Assembly (NCBI GenBank): GCA_023386235.1
Contig: JAEWKC010000006.1
Location: 145,261 to 209,260, forward strand
Direction: 5' to 3'
DNA: 64,000 bases
DNA from: Bacteroidota bacterium
Lineage (GTDB): Bacteria > Bacteroidota > Bacteroidia > Chitinophagales > Chitinophagaceae
Within the stretch, counting starts at the first letter, position 1, and each line of letters begins with the position of its first letter. The notes under the pieces are model-generated. The model was not told where the DNA came from. It searched no databases and was given only the letters and a program-made list of their open reading frames with translations. Shown in pieces: positions 54,230 to 61,766 of the stretch. The position numbers and the translations under genes are program-made.

Positions 54230-56107
54230 TTATCTGTTTTGCGTACGTTTTTTCATTTCTTCTATCTTTCGCTGTTGTTCCTGCATGGCGGCTATACGTT
54301 CTGCAAATTTACTTTTCTTTTTAGGCTGCTTTCTTTTTTCATTGATCTTAGCTAATATTTTTTCATGATCTATAATAAAATTCATAATGACCAGTTGAAT
54401 CAGGAAGGTAATGATATTGCTGACCGTATAATACCATGAAAGTGCGGCAGGTTGATTATTAAAAATGAACAACATCATAATGGGCATGATATAAGGCATG
54501 TACTTCATCATTTGCATCTGCGGATTATCTTCCATACCTGTGGTAGGAGTCACGTTCATGCTATAGATAGAACTGACCATCATGGTAGCACATGCAAGCA
54601 ATGTAAATAAACTTATATGATCGCCCAGTAGCGGAATGTGAAATGGAAAGCGGAATAATACATCGTATGTAGAAAGATCTTTTGCCCATAAAAATTCTTC
54701 ACCACGCAACTGGATAGCAGAGTTAAAGAAACTGTACAACGCAACGAATATAGGCAATTGTATCAATGCCGGAATACAGCCGCCCATAGGATTTACGCCG
54801 GCTTCTCTGAACAGGTTCATTTGCTCCATAGCGTATTTCTGCTGTTCCGGAAACTTCTTCTTCAGTTCATCCAGCTCCGGGCGCAACACGCGCATTTTAG
54901 CGCTGCTCAAATAACTTTTAAACATCAAAGGAGAGGTGATAAGCCTGATCATTACAGTTAAAAGCATAATTACCCATCCGTAATTGCTGATAAATTTAGA
55001 GAAGAAATCAAAAATAGGGATAATGATGTAGCGGTTGATGGGTTTCACGAAGGCATATATTCCTGATCCTAAGTCAACGCCCTGGTGCATTCCGTTGTCA
55101 TAATTTTTTAATATTCTAAAATCGTTGGGACCGTAATACAATTGTAAAGGTATGGTTGCGGTGGCTGCAGCCGGTATTTTCATAGTAAGGTCTGCTGTAG
55201 CGTTAAATAGCTGATGGGTAGAGGTATCTTTTACCCTGTCCATGGTAGCTTTGCTTTCCTCCTGAAATTCGCTGCCTTTGGAAAGTAGGTTTTGGGTAAA
55301 GAATTGTTGTTTAAATCCAATCCATTCTGTGGGATCTTCAAAAGTGATTCTGCCGCTACTGCCTGTCCTCTTAAAATCATATCCTTCGGCTTCGCTGTAA
55401 TAATTTATTCTCGCCTGATCGCCTTCGTATTTGCCATTCAATTCCTGTTGGTGCAGTTCTGTCTGCCAGTTAAAATGAATCGTATTTTGGGTTACAAGTT
55501 TATCAGCGCCATTCATAGAAATGTTCCAGTCGATAATGTAATCATTAGGTTTAATTACAAATTGGTGTACAATCTTTCTCCCGTCAGGAGAGCTTAGCGT
55601 AAAGTTAGCGATCTGCGAGCCATCGCCTTTTTTTTCTACCGGGGAAGCAGCAAAGAACAAGTTGCTGGTTTGCGCAGATTGATTTGCGGTTGTATTTATA
55701 CTGTATCCGATAGTATTTTTATCGCCGCCCAATTCTACAGGCTTATTAGTAACGCTGTTTGTGTAATTTTTTAAGATGATGTTTTTTAGCTGGCCGCCCT
55801 TATTGGTAAACTCAGCAATTAATACTTCGTTTTCTATCGTGGTGGTAGTTTCAGTACCCGTAGCGCCTGAAGCGAAGTCGCCGGCTGTAGCGGTTCTGTT
55901 AATAGAATCGGCACTTAAGGAATCGTTGATAACACTTACAGAATCCACAACAGGAGTGTTTAGCTTAGCTATTCTTTCTAAAGAATCTTTTTTATGCTGC
56001 TGTTGTTTCAGGTACTGCGCCTGCTGCTTATTGTTGAAATAGAAAAAGCCTATAAACAAAATACCAAGTAATACAAAACCAATAATAGTATTCTTATCTC
56101 CCTTCAT
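54230..56107 (-). CDS. yidC: membrane protein insertase YidC
   Basis: 625 residues. Inserts and folds inner membrane proteins. An N-terminal membrane anchor (IIGFVLLGILFIGFFYF) is followed by a large periplasmic P1 domain (about 100-355) as in Gram-negative YidC, then the conserved five-helix 60KD_IMP core (YGWVIMLLTVMIRLITSPLMFKSYLSSAKMRVLRPEL, GVNPMGGCIPALIQLPIFVALYSFF, FIFNNQPAALSWYYTVSNIITFLIQ) and a basic cytoplasmic tail with about nine K and R residues in its last 30. Length is typical of Bacteroidota YidC. Confidence 0.97.
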   Translation of the reverse strand: MKGDKNTIIGFVLLGILFIGFFYFNNKQQAQYLKQQQHKKDSLERIAKLNTPVVDSVSVINDSLSADSINRTATAGDFASGATGTETTTTIENEVLIAEFTNKGGQLKNIILKNYTNSVTNKPVELGGDKNTIGYSINTTANQSAQTSNLFFAASPVEKKGDGSQIANFTLSSPDGRKIVHQFVIKPNDYIIDWNISMNGADKLVTQNTIHFNWQTELHQQELNGKYEGDQARINYYSEAEGYDFKRTGSSGRITFEDPTEWIGFKQQFFTQNLLSKGSEFQEESKATMDRVKDTSTHQLFNATADLTMKIPAAATATIPLQLYYGPNDFRILKNYDNGMHQGVDLGSGIYAFVKPINRYIIIPIFDFFSKFISNYGWVIMLLTVMIRLITSPLMFKSYLSSAKMRVLRPELDELKKKFPEQQKYAMEQMNLFREAGVNPMGGCIPALIQLPIFVALYSFFNSAIQLRGEEFLWAKDLSTYDVLFRFPFHIPLLGDHISLFTLLACATMMVSSIYSMNVTPTTGMEDNPQMQMMKYMPYIMPIMMLFIFNNQPAALSWYYTVSNIITFLIQLVIMNFIIDHEKILAKINEKRKQPKKKSKFAERIAAMQEQQRKIEEMKKRTQNR

Positions 56108-56208
56108 CTGTATATTTAAATTTGTAAAATGATTGGCAAAGGTAAATATTAATTGCTAAATATAACAGGTAAAGTTTTCGATGTTTTTTCTATGCATAAT
56201 TAAAAATA

Positions 56209-56231
56209 AAAACGCGCCGAACAGCGCGTTT
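56209..56231 (-). terminator. terminator after the bacilliredoxin gene
   Basis: An 8-bp GC-rich stem (arms 56210-56217 and 56224-56231) with a six-base loop. On the minus strand it is followed by a T-rich stretch. It lies 24 bases past the stop at 56255. Confidence 0.8.
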
Positions 56232-56254
56232 CATCAAATATTTTTTAGTGTGTG

Positions 56255-56674
56255 CTATGCCTGGCAGTATTCTTCAAAGCTTTGAATTAAAGCGTTCGCG
56301 ATTACTTGCGCCGGACGACCTTCAATCATATGTCTTTCAATAAAGGTAACCAATTCACCGTCTTTAAACAAAGCAATTGATGGTGAGGAAGGCGGATAGG
56401 GCAATAATTTTTCTCTTAAATGAGAAACTGCTTCCGTATCGAAGCCGGCAAATACCGTAGCTAAATAATCGGGTTTCTTTTCGGAGTTGTTCACTGCCAT
56501 CAAAGCGGCAGGGCGCGCGCTGCCTGCAGAACAGCCACATACAGAATTGATAACAATAAGCGCGGTTCCGTTTTGTGCTAAAACTTCATCTACTTCGGCC
56601 GGTGTTTGTAAATCTTTAAATCCATTATCGGTTAACTCTGCCTTCATGGGCAGTACTATTTCTGCTGGATACAT
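56255..56674 (-). CDS. BrxA/BrxB family bacilliredoxin
   Basis: 139 residues of the DUF1094/YphP family, which removes bacillithiol from oxidised proteins. The CGC redox motif is at 46-48 (NSVCGCSAGSARP), and the thioredoxin-like pattern with PSSPSIALFKDGELVTFIERHMIEGR is intact. Many Bacteroidota make bacillithiol, in line with the presence of this gene, but no bsh genes lie in the window. Confidence 0.94.
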   Translation of the reverse strand: MYPAEIVLPMKAELTDNGFKDLQTPAEVDEVLAQNGTALIVINSVCGCSAGSARPAALMAVNNSEKKPDYLATVFAGFDTEAVSHLREKLLPYPPSSPSIALFKDGELVTFIERHMIEGRPAQVIANALIQSFEEYCQA

Positions 56675-56912
56675 AATTTTTTCTCGTTTTAATTTTAGTT
56701 AAGTAACTATTGCAAATGTACCGCATTTACTTTACTATTGCGTTAGTTTTTTGTAATAATATTGTTTTTTTGGTATAGACAAATTGTCGGTAAAAGAACG
56801 ATTTTTGTGTCAAATTTTCATAAAAATTATCTTCAAAATCTATCGGAATAAGATTTGTTGATGTATAATCGTAAAACAATTAATAAAGATAACAATTAAA
56901 AAATAACAAATC

Positions 56913-57335
56913 ATGACACAGATAAAATCAAATTTTGGAACCATCAATAGCATTTTAGAAGAAATTTTCGGGAATCAGCACACGCCTAACTGGACAAAGC
57001 CTGCCGGTTTTTCTCCGCTTGTAAATGTGGGAGAAGATAATGATCATTATTTTATTGAGATAGTTGCTCCGGGCTTGCAAAAAGCTGACTTTGCCGTAAA
57101 TATTGAAAACGCTATGCTGACTGTTTCTTTTGAAAAGCAAACAACAGACGTTGATGAAACAAAAAAATATCACCGCAAAGATTTTGCGATAACCGGTTTT
57201 AAAAGAACATTCAATATCGAAAAAAATATTGACTTCGATAAAATAGAAGCAAAATACGAAAACGGAATTTTAGAACTTATGCTTCCTAAAAAGCAAGAAG
57301 AAAAACCAACTCCTAAAACAGTGGAGATAAAATAG
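56913..57335 (+). CDS. Hsp20/alpha-crystallin small heat shock protein
   Basis: 140 residues. A short N-terminal region is followed by the alpha-crystallin domain (about 32-125: PLVNVGEDNDHYFIEIVAPGLQKADF, ENAMLTVSFEKQ, FAITGFKRTFNIEKN, YENGILELMLPK) and a C-terminal extension ending in TVEIK, which holds the assembly motif. It binds unfolding proteins in the cytoplasm. The 239 bases upstream hold no gene and probably contain a stress promoter that I could not define. A terminator follows. Confidence 0.95.
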   Translation: MTQIKSNFGTINSILEEIFGNQHTPNWTKPAGFSPLVNVGEDNDHYFIEIVAPGLQKADFAVNIENAMLTVSFEKQTTDVDETKKYHRKDFAITGFKRTFNIEKNIDFDKIEAKYENGILELMLPKKQEEKPTPKTVEIK

Positions 57336-57374
57336 TTTCATTGAGTTTTTAGATAAAAAAAATAGCTAAATTAT

Positions 57375-57402
57375 AAAGAGGTGAGAAATCACCTCTTTTT
57401 TG
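57375..57402 (+). terminator. terminator after hsp20
   Basis: A 10-bp stem (arms 57375-57384 and 57389-57398) capped by a GAAA tetraloop and followed by T residues, 40 bases after the hsp20 stop. Confidence 0.88.
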
Positions 57403-57435
57403 TGTTTACATGCAGGATTACATAAAAAACTTAAT

Positions 57436-57443
57436 TATCTTTG
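57436..57443 (+). promoter_or_regulatory. -7 promoter element for the transketolase-half gene
   Basis: TATCTTTG, a perfect TAnnTTTG match, 36 bases before the ATG at 57480 and 33 bases after the hsp20 terminator. No clear -33 element. Confidence 0.4.
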
Positions 57444-57479
57444 TTGATATTTATTATATCAAGGTCAGTAAAAAAATTT

Positions 57480-58439
57480 ATGCTTAAAGACATTCAGATT
57501 CAAAATCAAAAAGAAACCCGTGCAGGGTTTGGCGAAGGTATATACCAGTTAGCCCAGGAAAATAAAGATGTAATTGTATTGACTGCGGATCTCGCGGGCT
57601 CCTTTAAACTCGGACCTTTTCTGGAAGAGTTCTCAGACAGGTTTATACAGGTAGGTATTGCAGAAGCCAATATGATGGGCATTGCAGCCGGATTAACTAT
57701 TGGCGGTAAAATTCCATATACTACCACTTTTGCCAACTTCAGTACAGGTCGTGTGTATGATCAGATAAGACAAAGCATTGCCTACAGTGATAAGAATGTA
57801 AAAATCTGTGCCAGCCACGCAGGCTTGTCTTTAGGTGAGGACGGCGCTACGCACCAGATTTTAGAAGATATCGGGCTCATGAAAATGCTTCCCGGAATGA
57901 CGGTTATAAATCCTTGCGACTTTAACCAGACCAAAGCGGCTACCAAAGCTATTGCCGGCATCAACGGGCCGGTTTATCTGCGTTTCGGCAGACCTAAGTG
58001 GCCTAATTTTACTAAAGAAGACGGTAGTGATTTTGTTATCGGTAAAGCGCAGATAATAAATGAAGGTTCAGATGTTACGCTTTTTGCCTGCGGGCACATG
58101 GTATGGACCGCTATAGAAGCCGGGAAAATATTGGAAGAAAAAGGATATAGCGTGGAAGTGATCAATATGCACACCATTAAGCCGCTTGATGAAGAAGCAA
58201 TCATCAACTCTATCAAAAAAACCGGGTGCGCCGTTACCTGCGAAGAGCATAATGTATTGGGCGGATTGGGTGAAAGCATTGCCAGAGTAGCAGCCGCTAA
58301 CAATCCTGTACCCATAGAAATGATAGGCACACAAGATACTTTCGGCGAAAGCGGTACGCCCGAACAGCTGTTTGAGAAATACGGACTTACAAAAGAAAAA
58401 ATAGCAGCAGCAGCAGAAAAAGGTATTTCAAAAAAATAA
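57480..58439 (+). CDS. transketolase, C-terminal subunit
   Basis: 319 residues from ATG 57480 (MLKDIQIQNQKETRAGFGEG). It covers the pyrimidine-binding and C-terminal domains of a thiamine-dependent transketolase: VGIAEANMMGIAAGLTIGGKIPY with the activating Glu, ASHAGLSLGEDGATHQILEDI, then GPVYLRFGR and a VINMHTIKPLDEEAI-type C-terminus. The N-terminal diphosphate-binding half is not encoded here, so this is one chain of a split transketolase; its partner must lie elsewhere. The gene has its own promoter-like element, and a sigma factor gene follows. Confidence 0.92.
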   Translation: MLKDIQIQNQKETRAGFGEGIYQLAQENKDVIVLTADLAGSFKLGPFLEEFSDRFIQVGIAEANMMGIAAGLTIGGKIPYTTTFANFSTGRVYDQIRQSIAYSDKNVKICASHAGLSLGEDGATHQILEDIGLMKMLPGMTVINPCDFNQTKAATKAIAGINGPVYLRFGRPKWPNFTKEDGSDFVIGKAQIINEGSDVTLFACGHMVWTAIEAGKILEEKGYSVEVINMHTIKPLDEEAIINSIKKTGCAVTCEEHNVLGGLGESIARVAAANNPVPIEMIGTQDTFGESGTPEQLFEKYGLTKEKIAAAAEKGISKK

Positions 58440-58449
58440 AAAATTTAAA

Positions 58450-58496
58450 CCCCGAATAAATCAGTTTGTCCTAAAGACAGATTTTTGAAAGTTGGG
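58450..58496. other. inverted repeat in the leader of the sigma factor gene
   Basis: CCCC (58450-58453) and GGGG (58493-58496) bracket a second inverted pair, TGTC and GACA, around CTAAA. It could be a weak terminator of the transketolase gene or a structured 5' leader of the sigma factor gene at 58523. It has no T run, so the first role is doubtful. Confidence 0.3.
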
Positions 58497-58522
58497 GATT
58501 CTAAAATATAAAAATTAAACGG

Positions 58523-59074
58523 ATGCAACATTTAGAAGACGCAGAGTTATTACGTTTATTCAAAGAAGAACCAACCAGAGAAAAAGCCTATACAGCAATC
58601 ATAAAAAAATATCAGGAAAGGCTTTACTGGCATGTACGCAGAATGGTGGTAGAACACGAAGACGCTAACGACGTACTGCAAAATGTTTTTATAAAAGTAT
58701 GGAGAGCGCTGGATAATTTTCGGGAAGATAGTAAACTCTATACCTGGTTGTATAGAATAGCCACAAACGAAAGCCTGACCTTTTTAGAACAACAGAAAAA
58801 AAGAACAGCCGTGAGTTTAGATGACATAGAATATTCATTGACCAACAAAGTGAAGGCGGATACTAACTTTGATGCCGAAAAACTTGAGTGGAAGTTGCAG
58901 TTGGCTATACAGCAGTTGCCCGAAAAACAAAGACTGGTATTTAATCTGCGCTACTACGACGAAATGCCTTACGAAGAAATGAGTCGTGTTTTAGACACCA
59001 GCGAAGGTGCGCTAAAAGCCAGCTACCACCATGCCGCTAAAAAAGTAGAGGAGTATATAAGAAATAATCCTTAA
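58523..59074 (+). CDS. ECF-type RNA polymerase sigma factor
   Basis: 183 residues. Region 2 (about 20-90, with ANDVLQNVFIKVWRALDNF and TWLYRIATNESL) recognises the -10 element and region 4 (about 125-178, LPEKQRLVFNLRYYDEMPYEEMSRVLDTSEGALKASYHHAAKK) the -35. It fits the group of Bacteroidota ECF factors followed by small downstream genes. The next gene on the same strand (42 bases away) has a membrane segment and could be the anti-sigma factor, although it lacks a classic anti-sigma motif. Confidence 0.94.
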   Translation: MQHLEDAELLRLFKEEPTREKAYTAIIKKYQERLYWHVRRMVVEHEDANDVLQNVFIKVWRALDNFREDSKLYTWLYRIATNESLTFLEQQKKRTAVSLDDIEYSLTNKVKADTNFDAEKLEWKLQLAIQQLPEKQRLVFNLRYYDEMPYEEMSRVLDTSEGALKASYHHAAKKVEEYIRNNP

Positions 59075-59116
59075 TCGAGTAAACTTAGTGAAACATACTA
59101 AGTCAAAACAAACAGT

Positions 59117-59857
59117 ATGACACAAACAAAAGGAAATATGAAACAGGAAAATCATGAAGAAGTGATTGTAAGCTTCGGAAAGACAGAACTGCCTTATACG
59201 CTGCCCCAGGGATATTTCGATACATTTGCAGAGGATATGTTAAGCCTGATACGCATAGATGCCTATCCTAAACAAAGTATCTTTAGCGTTCCCGAAGGCT
59301 ATTTTGATAATTTTGCCAACACAGTTTTAAACAGAATCAGAATCGAAGAGCAGGAAAATGCAGATGTACTGGAAGAATTGAAAGAAATCGCACCCTTGCT
59401 TACAACCATCAGCCGCGAAAATGTATATACGGTTCCGCAAGGTTATTTTGAGAATTTTACCGTAAATACAAACGAAGCCAAAGTTGTATCTATCAATCAG
59501 CAGGAAAAAAGTAAAAAGAATACTTGGAAAGGATTGGCGGTAGCCGCTTCCCTGTTAGCAGCCGTGCTTACATTGGGGTTGGTAGTTAATAATAACAATG
59601 ATACCGCTACGGCTTCTACTACACCACAGCAGATTCAAAATTACGCCAGTGCAGGTACAATAGATATGGATAGCGCAAAACCGAACGCGCAGAATACAAG
59701 AAGTTATTTAAATAATTCCGGTACGCAAAATGAGATAAATGGTCCTAAAGTAATAGAACCACAAAAGATAAATGTGATCAACGTTTCGCAGGAAATTAAT
59801 GCTATCAGCAGCAAAGATCTTGAAGAATATCTCAACAGTACACCGGCCATTAATTAA
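59117..59857 (+). CDS. single-pass membrane protein with three PxGYFxxF repeats, possible anti-sigma factor
   Basis: 246 residues (or 239 from ATG 59138). The N-terminal 120 residues hold three copies of a short motif: LPQGYFDTF at 29-37, VPEGYFDNF at 58-66 and VPQGYFENF at 106-114, spaced about 29 and 48 residues. A single hydrophobic helix (about 139-157, GLAVAASLLAAVLTLGLVV) follows, then an Asn/Ser-rich outside region. With the sigma gene 42 bases upstream and a secreted protein downstream, a role as anti-sigma factor or its partner is possible. I do not know a named domain for the repeats. Confidence 0.75.
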   Translation: MTQTKGNMKQENHEEVIVSFGKTELPYTLPQGYFDTFAEDMLSLIRIDAYPKQSIFSVPEGYFDNFANTVLNRIRIEEQENADVLEELKEIAPLLTTISRENVYTVPQGYFENFTVNTNEAKVVSINQQEKSKKNTWKGLAVAASLLAAVLTLGLVVNNNNDTATASTTPQQIQNYASAGTIDMDSAKPNAQNTRSYLNNSGTQNEINGPKVIEPQKINVINVSQEINAISSKDLEEYLNSTPAIN

Positions 59858-59878
59858 GTTAGTAAAAAAAATATTTAA

Positions 59879-60310
59879 GTGAAAAAGTTATTGTTTATAT
59901 GTATTTTATTTTTATTCTCCTTTTCGTATAATGTTAACGCTCAGTCGGGAGGTTTAATCAGTTCCTCTTTCAGCCAAAACAATAAGAGCACTAACAGCAG
60001 TGCACGAGGAACAGAAAAAATTAAACAGTTGAAAACCGTTTACATGGTCAAAGAACTGAACATTCAACAAAAAGAATATACTGATTTCTGGAATGCCTAC
60101 GGCAAATACGAACAAGATTTGAATAAGTTATGGCTTGAGCACAAAGGCGGGAAAAACAGTTTTGAAAATAAAAGCAAACAGTTGCAAAAGGATTATATAC
60201 CCGTATTTCAGAAAATACTAGGGTCGGAGGATCGAGCCAATAAAGTGTTTGCAACCGACTCCGATTTCAGGCAAATGCTTAGGAAAGAGTTAAAAGACAG
60301 AAAAGATTAA
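59879..60310 (+). CDS. secreted helical protein in the sigma factor operon
   Basis: 143 residues from GTG 59879, with a signal peptide (MKKLLFICILFLFSFSYNVNAQ). The mature part is helical and charged, with repeated Lys/Glu/Gln turns (VYMVKELNIQQKEYTDFWNAYGKYEQDLNKLW) that recall the periplasmic sensor or Spy-like proteins coded after ECF sigma/anti-sigma pairs. No family was recognised for certain. It begins 21 bases after the previous gene, and a strong terminator follows at 60389. Confidence 0.72.
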   Translation: MKKLLFICILFLFSFSYNVNAQSGGLISSSFSQNNKSTNSSARGTEKIKQLKTVYMVKELNIQQKEYTDFWNAYGKYEQDLNKLWLEHKGGKNSFENKSKQLQKDYIPVFQKILGSEDRANKVFATDSDFRQMLRKELKDRKD

Positions 60311-60388
60311 AATTGAAAATTAAACCTTAGTCAATATTATAGTTCAAATTAGTGTTTTAGTTTTAAGTGTTTTTATAGTTTAGATTTA

Positions 60389-60425
60389 CAGACGCCCCAT
60401 TTCTATGGGGTGTCTGCTTTTTATG
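60389..60425 (+). terminator. terminator of the sigma factor operon
   Basis: A 12-bp stem (arms 60389-60400 and 60105 offset equivalent 60405-60416, one G-U pair) with loop TTCT, followed by CTTTTTAT. It lies 79 bases after the last gene of the operon. Confidence 0.85.
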
Positions 60426-60531
60426 GAGAATTACCTTCTGCCATCCACTCATTTAGTAAATTATACAGTTCATTTCTTTGTGCTTCATCACTAGGTTTAA
60501 TAAATAGTTTTAAATTATATTCTATACCGAA
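60421..60531 (-). pseudogene. 3' remnant of a small gene next to the IS982 element
   Basis: Minus-strand frame of 36 codons reading ...GIEYNLKLFIKPSDEAQRN and ELYNLLNEWMAEGNSP, then TAA at 60423-60421. An in-frame TGA at 60534-60532 limits it upstream, and no start codon is nearby. The composition looks protein-like rather than random. It lies between the sigma operon terminator and the IS, so it may be the tail of a gene that lost its 5' part, perhaps during IS activity. No matching 5' part is visible on the far side of the IS. The rest of the 371-base gap (60311-60681) holds the terminator, this remnant and the left IS end. Confidence 0.35.
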
Positions 60532-60579
60532 TCAAAGTTTTTTTGACGTATGAATACTTATGTTATTCCATTGGCTTTT

Positions 60580-60600
60580 TAACCCGAGTTCGATTAATAA
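60580..60600. repeat. IS982 left inverted repeat
   Basis: TAACCCGAGTTCGATTAATA plus A; 20 of its 21 bases match the complement of the right repeat at 61572-61592. The difference is a C here against T in the complement of the right end. Confidence 0.88.
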
Positions 60601-60681
60601 TTTTGGTTAAGTAGTTGTATAAATATAGAAATATTTGTATATTTAAGTTTCTAACATTCAAATATTTAACAACTATTTCTC

Positions 60682-61578
60682 ATGATTAACTTTGATAAAG
60701 TTACGGATATTTTTTGTATTGTGGATGAATTTTGTTTACAATTTCAAAAATTTACCCAGCCCTTCATTATTGGAAACCCTCCAAAAAAGAAACCAAAAAT
60801 GAGCAATGCTGAAGTCATTACCATCATGATACTTTTTCAACTTAGCGGTTTTAGAACTTTTAAGCACTTCTATATCTATTACGTACAAAAACACATGAAG
60901 CAAGAGTTTCCTATAACTGTTTCCTATAACCGCTTTACGGAACTTATGCAATCTAATCTTATGTGTCTTACCATGTTTGCAAAAACTTGCGCTCTTGGTT
61001 CATGTACCGGTATCTCTTTTGTGGACAGCACCCCAATAAAAGTTTGTGGCAACAAAAGAATCAAAAGAAACAAGGTTTTTAAAGATTTAGCGACCACAGG
61101 GAAATCTACCATGGGCTGGTTTCACGGATTTAAACTTCATATCGTCATCAATGATAAGGGCGAGATATTGAGTTTTTGTGTAACACAGGCGAATGTAGAT
61201 GATAGAGAACCCCTTAAAAACGAGACTTTTTTAAAGAAAATCTTCGGAAAACTATTTGGCGACAAAGGGTATATCTCTGAAAAACTGAACCAAATGCTAT
61301 TTGTAGACGGTATTCAGCTCATCACAAGTATCCGAAATAATATGAAAAACTCCTTGATGACCATGTCCGACAAAATCCTTCTAAGAAAAAGATCCATTAT
61401 CGAAACTGTAAATGATGAATTGAAAAATATTTGCCAGATTGAGCACTCAAGACACCGTTCCATAGTGAATTTCATGAACAATTTGGTGGCAGGAATAGTT
61501 GCTTACAGCTTCTTCCCTAAAAAGCCATCTTTAAAATATGAAACCATTAAAACTAATCAGTTACCACTTTTTTATTAA
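60682..61578 (+). CDS. IS982 family transposase
   Basis: 298 residues of the IS982 DDE transposase type. The acidic triad is visible as Asp115 (FVDSTPIKVC), Asp194 (FGDKGYISE) and Glu241 (RSIIETVNDELKN), with the family's TTGKSTMGWFHGFKLH stretch between them. The N-terminal 60 residues carry a helical DNA-binding part. The frame is complete and runs to 6 bases into the right inverted repeat. Nothing else is coded inside the element. Confidence 0.95.
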   Translation: MINFDKVTDIFCIVDEFCLQFQKFTQPFIIGNPPKKKPKMSNAEVITIMILFQLSGFRTFKHFYIYYVQKHMKQEFPITVSYNRFTELMQSNLMCLTMFAKTCALGSCTGISFVDSTPIKVCGNKRIKRNKVFKDLATTGKSTMGWFHGFKLHIVINDKGEILSFCVTQANVDDREPLKNETFLKKIFGKLFGDKGYISEKLNQMLFVDGIQLITSIRNNMKNSLMTMSDKILLRKRSIIETVNDELKNICQIEHSRHRSIVNFMNNLVAGIVAYSFFPKKPSLKYETIKTNQLPLFY

Positions 61579-61592
61579 TCGAACTCAGGTTA
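61572..61592. repeat. IS982 right inverted repeat
   Basis: Inverted partner of 60580-60600. It overlaps the last codons of the transposase gene, whose stop codon is at 61576-61578. Confidence 0.88.
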
Positions 61593-61766
61593 TGAATGTC
61601 GGATTTTCGAAATATTTTTTCCTTCAAGAGTAATTATTCTTTATATTAGTGGAGCAAAATATCAGATGACACATCGTAATGATTTTTTTCTTGTAAATTT
61701 CCTTTTGTTTTAAGAGAAATGAGTAGTGAAAAAAAAAGTTATAATTAAAAAATATAATATATACAG

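Larger units (their letters stand above)
60580..61592 (+). mobile_element. IS982-family insertion sequence
   Basis: About 1.0 kb, bounded by 21-bp inverted repeats with one mismatch (60580-60600 and 61572-61592) around a single intact transposase gene. Size and gene organisation are those of IS982. I saw no certain target duplication: TATGAAT occurs at 60549-60555 and 61591-61597, but the left copy is about 25 bases outside the repeat. The transposase is undamaged, so the insertion may be recent. It separates the sigma factor module from the DUF2779 gene. Confidence 0.9.

Noticed and set aside
58450..58496. Riboswitch upstream of the sigma factor gene
   Set aside because: Only short inverted pairs are present and no known riboswitch core could be recognised.
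60549..61597. TATGAAT at 60549-60555 and 61591-61597 as IS target duplication
   Set aside because: The left copy is about 25 bases away from the inverted repeat, and in AT-rich sequence a 7-base match can be chance.
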